From positions 1-38,871 of the forward strand of contig JANXCC010000013.1 in assembly GCA_025060395.1 (NCBI GenBank): a stretch of DNA of 38,871 nucleotides. The letters are read 5' to 3'. The translations under genes were made by a program, and so were the position numbers. This document shows positions 17,237 through 23,207 of this stretch, piece after piece; position 1 is the first letter of the stretch, and each line of letters opens with the position of its first letter. This DNA is from Candidatus Bipolaricaulota bacterium (lineage in GTDB: Bacteria > Bipolaricaulota > Bipolaricaulia > RBG-16-55-9 > DRXL01). Below the pieces are notes generated by a model. It saw only the letters and a list, made by a program, of their open reading frames with translations. It searched no databases and was not told the origin of the DNA.

Positions 17237-17586
17237 CGCGTTTCACCTCCTTTCTCGCTCAGGTTTTTACTGTTGGCATGAGCCAACTCTCCAAGTTGTG
17301 TCAGGCGCTCTCGCAGCGCCCGGCGTACCAGATCGCAGGCCTCGGCGATCTGAGGCGTCGCAAGCCGATAGTAACTATAGCGTCCTTGATGGCGAACTTC
17401 GACCAAGCCAGCCTCTGAGAGTATGCGAAGATGCTGCGAGAGATTGGCATACGAAAGCTGAAGCTCTTGAGCCAACTCGCCGACGCTGCGCTCGCCCATC
17501 CGCAGGGCATAGATGATCTGTAAGCGTTTAGGGTGCGAGAGCACCTTGCAGATCCGAGCTTGCAGAGCCGTAAGCTCATCGTCCAT
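17233..17586 (-). CDS. ArsR-family winged-helix repressor
   Basis: This 117-residue regulator shows the ArsR fold: KVLSHPKRLQIIYAL, then the helix-turn-helix SVGELAQELQLSYANLSQHL and the wing VEVRHQGRYSYYRLA. The usual metal-binding cysteine pair ELCVCDL is replaced by SVGELAQ, so it is not a standard arsenic or cadmium sensor; two lone cysteines (about 13 and 84) remain. It overlaps the octaheme gene by four bases and probably controls it. A perfect palindrome lies 27 bp in front of the start codon. Confidence 0.93.
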   Translation of the reverse strand: MDDELTALQARICKVLSHPKRLQIIYALRMGERSVGELAQELQLSYANLSQHLRILSEAGLVEVRHQGRYSYYRLATPQIAEACDLVRRALRERLTQLGELAHANSKNLSEKGGETR

Positions 17587-17612
17587 TCCACCATCATCCG
17601 AATCTTCTCAGT

Positions 17613-17628
17613 TTTGCAATCATGCAAA
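17613..17628. promoter_or_regulatory. Palindromic operator in front of the ArsR-octaheme operon
   Basis: TTTGCAatcaTGCAAA is a perfect 6-4-6 inverted repeat 27 bp upstream of the arsR start. On the minus strand it lies just after a -10-like TATTAT, so a bound dimer would cover the expected transcription start. This is where an ArsR autorepressor would be expected to bind. Confidence 0.6.
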
Positions 17629-17737
17629 TAATACAGTAATAAGAAGGGCGAAACCCGTCTATGACGTGCACTCAAATAGAAACCTGCGCCTTTCCGAAGA
17701 GAAAGACGCTCTATAGCGTCACAGACTATGACATACA

Positions 17738-19246
17738 TCAATCTCTCCGCAGCTTTAGCCATTCCCGCATCTGCTGCAGGGTCTCGTTGAGGTTCCACCA
17801 GCCATGCTTAAAAGTCGCGTAGTCTGGCGCCCCAGACATAGCCGAAGCGTAGCGAATCGAGTTGCTATAGAAGAGCCATTGCTTGATCCACAGCTGTTCG
17901 ATCTCTTCGTCGAAAGGGTTGCCAGGAAGGCCCTTGGCTAGCCCTCCCTCCCACGCCCTCGCCGCTAGCAGCGTCGCCGTCAAGGTCATCTGATTGGTCT
18001 CGGCAATCGTCTGATCGAGCTTGGCAAAGTGCCCAGCGATCCATGATCGACTATGACATGCGTTGCAGACCATCTGGAACTGCTCTTGGCGGCTTTGCTG
18101 CTCTTGAGGAGAGAGCAAGAACTCTGTTGCTGGCTCCCCGGTGAAGGTCGTAGGCAAGGGGAGGCCGTCGCGATTCTTTATGAGATACGTGCGTCCATCC
18201 CGCGGTTGCGGATGTGCGTAGATCACGCCGAAGAGCCGCACCCACAGGCGCGAGCCGAAATCATGCGTCCGCTCAATGATAGGCCTTCCTTCAGCGTCTA
18301 CAAGAAGGCTGTTATGACACGTGGCACAGCTGGGCGCTTGGAAGTCGCGGCCGACGGCCCACGGCACAGCCTCCCAATTGTATTCCCTCTCGCGCGAGAA
18401 GACGATGTTACCATGTTTGCTCTCTTTAAAGACATTCCAGGCGGGCACATCAGGATCGAGATGGCATTGCCCGCAGGTGTAGGGCTTGCGCGCGACAGCA
18501 ATAGAGAAACTATGGCGCGGGTGGCACGCCGAGCAGCTTCCCAAGCTCCCGTCGGGGTTGATTCGTCCGACTCCTTCGTTGGGCCAGCCCTCCAAGTCGG
18601 GAACGCTGATAGTCCCCATCGCGGTCTTGACGGCCTTGAGCCCCTTGGCTTGTACTCTAGTGCCATGGCAGCCCAAGCACGTCTCATGCTGAGTCGAGGG
18701 GCTCGATCCCTCAGCAATGAGCTGCCCGTGCTCGTCCAGCCGTTGGCGCTGGGTGATCGTCTCCATGAGCAAGGTGAAGACGGGGTTTTTGAGAAGGTTA
18801 TCATGAGCATGGGCCTTCTTTGAAGCTGCATATTGAGTGGCTTCGACCCCATGACAGGTCTGGCAGTCTGCCGGCGAGACGACAGTCGCGATGCGAAAGC
18901 CAAAATGCTCAAAAGCATCGGCATGTTTGTCAATGTTACGGCTATGACACTCAAAGCAGCCAACGGCGACCGTCCTCAGCTCTGGGCTTATGAGCTCTAG
19001 AGGCGTCGAGATCCGGCGTTCGAGCTGGGGCTTCGTCCAGGCTTCCGCCGGCGTCGTCTGGGCATGACGACTTGTAGTCCAGTCGCTGACGATGCCTGGA
19101 GTGGCTGACCGATGACAACCGACGCACATTTGCGTCTGGGAGCTCAGGCGAGGTTGAGCGCTCTCTCCCGTAGCTACCTCAAGCCGACTCGCACCTAATC
19201 CTAACAGGAGCGCTATAAGCATGCCTATACACACAGCCTTAAGCAT
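17738..19246 (-). CDS. Octaheme cytochrome of the hydroxylamine oxidoreductase family
   Basis: This 502-residue exported protein has a signal peptide and eight CxxCH motifs (CVGCH at 41-45, then CFECH, CQTCH, CLGCH, CSACH, CGQCH, CATCH and CNACH), followed by a helical heme-free C-terminus containing RYASAMSGAPDYATFKHGWW. Heme number, length and this C-terminal signature match HAO-like octaheme proteins, which either oxidise hydroxylamine/hydrazine or reduce nitrite. Whether the tyrosine that cross-links the P460 heme is present cannot be settled without alignment; a tryptophan pair after HG favours the reductive type, but weakly. It follows the FNR-like regulator by 19 bp and is probably in its operon. 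Confidence 0.8.
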   Translation of the reverse strand: MLKAVCIGMLIALLLGLGASRLEVATGESAQPRLSSQTQMCVGCHRSATPGIVSDWTTSRHAQTTPAEAWTKPQLERRISTPLELISPELRTVAVGCFECHSRNIDKHADAFEHFGFRIATVVSPADCQTCHGVEATQYAASKKAHAHDNLLKNPVFTLLMETITQRQRLDEHGQLIAEGSSPSTQHETCLGCHGTRVQAKGLKAVKTAMGTISVPDLEGWPNEGVGRINPDGSLGSCSACHPRHSFSIAVARKPYTCGQCHLDPDVPAWNVFKESKHGNIVFSREREYNWEAVPWAVGRDFQAPSCATCHNSLLVDAEGRPIIERTHDFGSRLWVRLFGVIYAHPQPRDGRTYLIKNRDGLPLPTTFTGEPATEFLLSPQEQQSRQEQFQMVCNACHSRSWIAGHFAKLDQTIAETNQMTLTATLLAARAWEGGLAKGLPGNPFDEEIEQLWIKQWLFYSNSIRYASAMSGAPDYATFKHGWWNLNETLQQMREWLKLRRD

Positions 19247-19265
19247 CGGGGATCACCGTCCCTTC

Positions 19266-19994
19266 CTACGCTATTTGCATAAAAGAGCGCTTGCGCACGG
19301 GCGACTCGTTCCACGTGGCCACCAAGGCGCTTGGGTTGATGAAGAGCTTGCACCGAGCTACTTGGATAGCACCTTGCTCTTTAAAATAGCTAAGGTGTTT
19401 ACTGACGGCTTCGCGGCTGAGGCCGACTATCTCGGCCAATTCCGCTTGCGTGAGCGGCAAGTCTAGAGCCACCCAGCCGTCGGGCCCGCACGGGGAGCCG
19501 TGTTCGACGGTCAAGCGCGTCAACAAGCGGACTAGCCGCTCCCTGCTATCGAGAGAGCGCATCTCCAAAAGGAGCTCTTGGGTGCGCCGCAGCCGCTGGA
19601 GTAGCCGGGCCCAAAGCCGACGTTGAACCGAGACCTCCTCGCACAGATGCTGCATATCCATGCGAGTGATAAAGAGCATATGGACCTGAGTCAAGGCTTG
19701 AGCGGAGAGCATGTAGCTGCTGTTAGCTAGCAGCGCCTCCTCACCGAGAATCCCTGCAGGTCCTACGATATCAAAGATGCGACGCTGGCCATTGGGCGCA
19801 TGCTTGAAGAGCATTACCTTACCTTGATAGAGAACATAGAGCCCTCCTGCTGGTTCCCCTTCATGGAAGATCATCGCTCGTTTACTATACCGGACCCACC
19901 GAGCGCGACCGTGGAGCGCCTCCTCGCCAACCTCTGCAAAGATACATTCCTGTCGCACGACGCATCGGCGACATAGTCCTTGCTGCTTTTCCAT
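19266..19994 (-). CDS. FNR-like Crp-family regulator with iron-sulfur cysteine pattern
   Basis: This 242-residue regulator has an N-terminal cysteine set C8-x2-C11-x5-C17 and a further C118, the arrangement of the oxygen-sensing 4Fe-4S ligands in E. coli FNR (20, 23, 29, 122). The effector domain (IFHEGEPAGGLYVLYQGKVMLF) is followed by the DNA-binding helix LTQAELAEIVGLSREAVSKHL. The recognition helix keeps the Glu and Ser that give FNR its TTGAT preference, with Lys in place of Arg. Its own upstream region holds a perfect FNR box, and the HAO-family gene follows in the same direction. It should act as the oxygen switch for the cluster. Confidence 0.88.
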   Translation of the reverse strand: MEKQQGLCRRCVVRQECIFAEVGEEALHGRARWVRYSKRAMIFHEGEPAGGLYVLYQGKVMLFKHAPNGQRRIFDIVGPAGILGEEALLANSSYMLSAQALTQVHMLFITRMDMQHLCEEVSVQRRLWARLLQRLRRTQELLLEMRSLDSRERLVRLLTRLTVEHGSPCGPDGWVALDLPLTQAELAEIVGLSREAVSKHLSYFKEQGAIQVARCKLFINPSALVATWNESPVRKRSFMQIA

Positions 19995-20058
19995 AGTATT
20001 TTAAAAGTATTCTCTCTTGAGCGCGACGATTTGTTAATGAGGAGGATCAAGCTGTGAG

Positions 20059-20072
20059 TTGATCTTAATCAA
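20059..20072. promoter_or_regulatory. Perfect FNR box in front of the FNR-like gene
   Basis: TTGATcttaATCAA matches the FNR consensus exactly. Its centre is 71.5 bp from the regulator's start codon. The best -10 near the gene, TACTTT (20004-20009 on the minus strand), is 56.5 bp from the centre, so the spacing differs from the other FNR-like promoters in the window. Confidence 0.75.
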
Positions 20073-20098
20073 TGGTGGGGCCTTGCGGAGGAAAGGCC

Positions 20099-20127
20099 AG
20101 GGGGCGAGGCGTCTGGCCTCGCCCCCT
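20099..20127. terminator. Perfect 12-bp hairpin after the octaheme nitrite reductase
   Basis: AGGGGGCGAGGC at 20099-20110 pairs with GCCTCGCCCCCT at 20116-20127 around a five-base loop, eight bases after the stop of the minus-strand reductase gene. No U tract follows on that strand. It should at least protect the 3' end and may separate this gene from the FNR-like gene downstream. Confidence 0.6.
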
Positions 20128-20135
20128 AGGGAGCA

Positions 20136-21788
20136 TTATCGTCCCGTCTTCTTCTTGATTTCAGACTCGAGGAAGTTGACCCCGTCAATCGCTGTCTGAA
20201 TGGCTTCCAAGAGCGCGGCCTTGGCTTGGTCGGGGTTGTGGAACCCGTCGGAGTTCTCTGCCGTCCACCACTCCCACTTGGTGTGGGCTTTCGTGTGGAA
20301 CTTGCGAGCCTCGGCGAGCGCCGCGTCCGGCACCCCTAGGTCCTTGGCGCGCTCGTACGTCTCGATGAACTTGGCCAGCCAGAACTCGGCCTTGCGCATC
20401 TTTCCTCGGATATAGTTCTGGATCGCTTCGATCTGGTACTGAGCTTCTTCTTCAGTCCAGTAGCTATGGCAGCGTATGCACGTTTCGCGCTTCATGTACT
20501 TGGCGCTCTGTTGCCCATGCCAAGTAAACTGTCTCCCGTCTTTGACGACTTTGGGCATGTGGCAGTCTTTGCACTCGACGCCGGCGCGCTCGTGCTTGCT
20601 GCCCCAGAAGGTCTCGACTTCAGGGTGCTGGATCTTCGACAGGAACGCCCCGGTCTTCTCGTGGATGAAGTCGCGGTAGCCCTGCTTCTCGACCCACGCG
20701 TCATAGTCGAAGACGTTGCGCCACTGGAACTCGTTGGTTCTCACGTCGGCCATGCCGATCAGCTCACCGGTCTTGAGATCGCGCACCGGATTGCAGTTGT
20801 ACTCGACATGGCACTGCGCGCACATTAGAGTTGAATCGGGCTTGTTCAAGATCCCGATGACGCGATAGTCTCGGAACGTGACTTTAGTGATAGTGACCCT
20901 CTTGCTCTTCTCTTTGTCATAGGGGTAAGTTCCCTCGCCGCGATCGACGACAGCGTTAATGAGCGCGTCGCGCACGACTCTGGGCTGCGTTGAATGTGGA
21001 TCATGGCACGCAAAGCACGCAAAGGTATGATTCATGGCGCGCGCCATCTCCACGACTTTCGCAGTTCGATCCCACTGAGCCTTGGGGTTCTTGTTGCCCA
21101 TATAGGCCCAATCTAGAATCCAGTCGGTCGTCTTGCAGGTCATGCAAACGGGGTTGGCGGCCGTGGCAGCGGTACGCGGGGTGTAGGGTGGGAAGATCTT
21201 CTGATCACTCGTTGTGGGCTCGAGGTCTTTGAGGACCTCCCATGCGGACTTTTCTGCGGCCTTAGCGTCGCTGATGAGCTTCCAGTCTTTCAGTTGGAAG
21301 CGTCCCCCATAGGCGCGGTCCACAAGGAGATGGTCTACTAACGCGAAGATGTGGCTGCGAGGTTCGGCGTGCTCGCGGGTGAAGGGATGTGGCATCATGA
21401 GCGCATCGAAGAGCGGAGATCGGCTCGTCGTCGTGGCTTTCTCCACCTTAGGCTTAGACTGGAGATTATTGGCAACAAACGACTCATATTGGTCCCTGTG
21501 GCACTGGCCACACGTGGCATGGTCCATCTTGGTCAGGGGCTTTTGGCTGGGAGTGCGCGCGTGCTCGAGGGCTCCTGTGTGGCAGATCCCGCAGTTGACC
21601 CCAGCGTGCTTGGAGCCCTCCTTCATCTCCCTGATCTCTTTATGACACGCATAGCAGAGGGACTCCTCCACGGGCTGCGCTTGTACCCCAGGGAGCGGCC
21701 CTCGCGAGAGCAGCAACGCGCCCAGCACTATGACCATCGCTCCTCCTAGCAGAACAAACCCTAGGCGTAGACGAGGCATACTGCGCAT
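20136..21788 (-). CDS. Octaheme cytochrome c nitrite reductase (ONR, NrfA-related)
   Basis: This 550-residue exported enzyme has seven CxxCH hemes plus a CMTCK heme at residues 215-219, fourth in order; three hemes precede it, as in the octaheme nitrite reductase of Thioalkalivibrio. The NrfA-type active-site tyrosine is Y330 in CAQCHVEYNC, and C332 two residues on matches the cysteine that cross-links to tyrosine in that octaheme enzyme. The active-site histidine is likely H399 in FWGSKHERAGVECKDCHMPK. It should reduce nitrite, and possibly sulfite or hydroxylamine, to ammonia-level products in the periplasm. A leader helix (FVLLGGAMVIVLGALLL) is present and AAGGAGG precedes the ATG. Confidence 0.93.
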   Translation of the reverse strand: MRSMPRLRLGFVLLGGAMVIVLGALLLSRGPLPGVQAQPVEESLCYACHKEIREMKEGSKHAGVNCGICHTGALEHARTPSQKPLTKMDHATCGQCHRDQYESFVANNLQSKPKVEKATTTSRSPLFDALMMPHPFTREHAEPRSHIFALVDHLLVDRAYGGRFQLKDWKLISDAKAAEKSAWEVLKDLEPTTSDQKIFPPYTPRTAATAANPVCMTCKTTDWILDWAYMGNKNPKAQWDRTAKVVEMARAMNHTFACFACHDPHSTQPRVVRDALINAVVDRGEGTYPYDKEKSKRVTITKVTFRDYRVIGILNKPDSTLMCAQCHVEYNCNPVRDLKTGELIGMADVRTNEFQWRNVFDYDAWVEKQGYRDFIHEKTGAFLSKIQHPEVETFWGSKHERAGVECKDCHMPKVVKDGRQFTWHGQQSAKYMKRETCIRCHSYWTEEEAQYQIEAIQNYIRGKMRKAEFWLAKFIETYERAKDLGVPDAALAEARKFHTKAHTKWEWWTAENSDGFHNPDQAKAALLEAIQTAIDGVNFLESEIKKKTGR

Positions 21789-21810
21789 ACTCCCTCCTTT
21801 CTAGGGATGA

Positions 21811-21854
21811 ATCTTACAGCATAAGCTCCCTAGGTTTCTGTGAACGGCTTCACA
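21811..21854 (-). promoter_or_regulatory. Crp-type site and -10 of the octaheme nitrite reductase
   Basis: TGTGAacggctTCACA at 21839-21854 is a perfect Crp-consensus palindrome. On the minus strand a -10 TAAGAT lies at 21811-21816, with the box centre 30.5 bp from its first base, close to the -41.5 class II position. The leader then carries the AAAGGAGG ribosome site. The box differs from the TTGAT type seen at the other promoters. Confidence 0.6.
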
Positions 21855-21871
21855 CAGAGACCGACAGTTAG

Positions 21872-22600
21872 TCAAAAGAGGTGCTCGCTGAGGCAGGTTG
21901 TCTGGGGCTCAGCTATCTCTCGCAGGCGTTTGGGCTCCTTGATCACGATCTTGTGGGTGCTGAGGGCGATCAGCCCTCGCTCGCGCAACTTGCTCAACTC
22001 ATGGATCACCGTGTCCAAGTGGACGCCGAGGAGGTCGGCCAGCTCTTGGCGGCTCAGGGGCACCTCCAAGACTACCCCCTCGCGCCCCTGTACCCCAAAT
22101 CGATCCATCAAGATCACCAACAACCGGATGAGATTCTGCTCCACGGGCTCGTAAGCCAGCTCGACAAGCTTGCACTCGAAGATCCGCAATTGCCGCGTCA
22201 CATATTCGCAGATCTTTGGCCAGGCCTCAGGATGGGCGTTCAGGAAGTCAAGGAAAACAGAGCGCTCGATAAACCCCACGACGCTCTGAGTGAGGGCGCG
22301 GGCATATCCGGGACAGGTGCAGATTTCCGTCTGGAAGAGCATCTCCTCGCCAAAGCACTCCCCAGGGCCTAACAGCTTTAAGATGCGTCGGCGCGTGCGC
22401 CGCCCAGAGTACTTGCCGTATTGCACGAGTCCTTCCAACACGATATAGAACCCTGCCGAAGGCCCACCCTCTTGGAAGATGAGATCTCCTGGGCCGTAAC
22501 TGATGACACGGAGGTGCTGCTGCAGGGTAGCCCGCGCCTTGGCGCTCAACCCCTGCAGCAGAGCGCAGTGCAGCAGCGAGGGGTGGTGAGCAAGCACCAT
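21872..22600 (-). CDS. Crp/Fnr-family regulator without Fe-S cysteines
   Basis: This 242-residue regulator has a cyclic-nucleotide-type beta-barrel (VISYGPGDLIFQEGGPSAGF) and a C-terminal helix-turn-helix LSRQELADLLGVHLDTVIHEL. It lacks the N-terminal cysteine cluster of FNR; a CTC pair near residue 95 and a few single cysteines are present. The recognition helix (HLDTVIHEL) differs from both Crp and FNR at the base-contacting positions. It lies upstream of the nitrite reductase in the same direction, separated by 83 bp that hold a Crp-type box, and diverges from the Rieske operon. The signal it senses (NO, redox, nucleotide) cannot be told. Confidence 0.9.
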   Translation of the reverse strand: MVLAHHPSLLHCALLQGLSAKARATLQQHLRVISYGPGDLIFQEGGPSAGFYIVLEGLVQYGKYSGRRTRRRILKLLGPGECFGEEMLFQTEICTCPGYARALTQSVVGFIERSVFLDFLNAHPEAWPKICEYVTRQLRIFECKLVELAYEPVEQNLIRLLVILMDRFGVQGREGVVLEVPLSRQELADLLGVHLDTVIHELSKLRERGLIALSTHKIVIKEPKRLREIAEPQTTCLSEHLF

Positions 22601-22608
22601 CTCATCGG

Positions 22609-22614
22609 AGTATA
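22609..22614 (-). promoter_or_regulatory. -10 element of the second Crp/Fnr gene
   Basis: TATACT on the minus strand ends eight bases before the ATG, and no ribosome site lies between. This again implies a leaderless or very short-leader transcript, as for pncB and the Rieske gene. Confidence 0.5.
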
Positions 22615-22674
22615 ACGGGTCTCTACCGGAGCATGCTATGACGCAAAGCGGCCTCGAAGCTGCGCTCGGTCATA

Positions 22675-22739
22675 TTGATCAAAGTCAACTTCTCTTCTGC
22701 TGTTGATCATAGCTTGTTCTGCGCAAGACCGGCTACAAT
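22675..22739 (+). promoter_or_regulatory. FNR-like promoter of the Rieske-multiheme operon
   Basis: TTGATcaaaGTCAA (22675-22688; one mismatch to the FNR box) has its centre 52.5 bp from the first base of the -10 TACAAT (22734-22739). The -10 ends nine bases before the Rieske start codon. A half-site TTGATCAT lies between them at 22703-22710. The region is shared with the divergent regulator gene. Confidence 0.6.
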
Positions 22740-22748
22740 CAAGGCGCT

Positions 22749-23207
22749 ATGGACGAGAAGAAGCAGGCTACCGAACGGCGTACGCTCTTGGAGACGATCC
22801 TCAAGAGTGCCTTGATTATTGGGGTTCTTGGGCTAGCTGGCGCGGTGCTGGCCTATCTCTTCCCGCCTAAACGCCGGATCTCCTCTGCTACGCAGCGCCG
22901 GATGCGCGTGGCCCGTGTCGATGAAATCCCTCTTGGCAAGGGTAAGCAGGTGCTCTTTGCGGGCGAGCCCGTGTGGGTTCTCCATGTCAAGAGCGGGTGG
23001 ATCGCCCTGTCAGCCGTATGCACTCATCAGGGGTGTATTGTCCAGTGGGACGAGAAGCGCCTTACGTTGAATTGTCCGTGCCATGCTGGGCTGTTTGACG
23101 CCAACGGGAACGTCTTAGCTGGTCCTCCCCGTCGCCCTTTGAAACGCCTGCGTGTCTCTGTTATCCGTGACGAGATCTTCCTTGGATCTTCTGAGGAGGA
23201 AGCATGA
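22749..23207 (+). CDS. Rieske [2Fe-2S] protein of a bc-type complex
   Basis: This 152-residue protein has one N-terminal membrane helix (SALIIGVLGLAGAVLAYLF) followed by the Rieske domain. Cluster ligands are C91 and H93 in CTHQGC, and C109 and H112 in CPCH; C96 and C111 form the expected disulfide pair. The GPPRRPLKRL segment closes the cluster-binding region. It takes the first electron from quinol oxidised at the Qo site of the cytochrome b encoded next, with which it overlaps by four bases. No ribosome site is seen; the promoter suggests a leaderless start. Confidence 0.95.
   Translation: MDEKKQATERRTLLETILKSALIIGVLGLAGAVLAYLFPPKRRISSATQRRMRVARVDEIPLGKGKQVLFAGEPVWVLHVKSGWIALSAVCTHQGCIVQWDEKRLTLNCPCHAGLFDANGNVLAGPPRRPLKRLRVSVIRDEIFLGSSEEEA

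Noticed and set aside
18053-18823. 256-codon plus-strand frame opposite the HAO-like gene
   Set aside because: The minus-strand frame carries eight CxxCH motifs and a signal peptide; the plus frame has no recognisable domain.
20136-21788. Pentaheme NrfA
   Set aside because: There are three extra N-terminal hemes before the CxxCK heme and a Tyr-x-Cys pair, which fit the octaheme group. No nrfH gene is adjacent.
21946-21959. TTGATcacgATCTT as another FNR box
   Set aside because: It lies inside the coding sequence of the second Crp/Fnr gene near its 3' end, has two mismatches in one half and has no -10 at a fitting distance.
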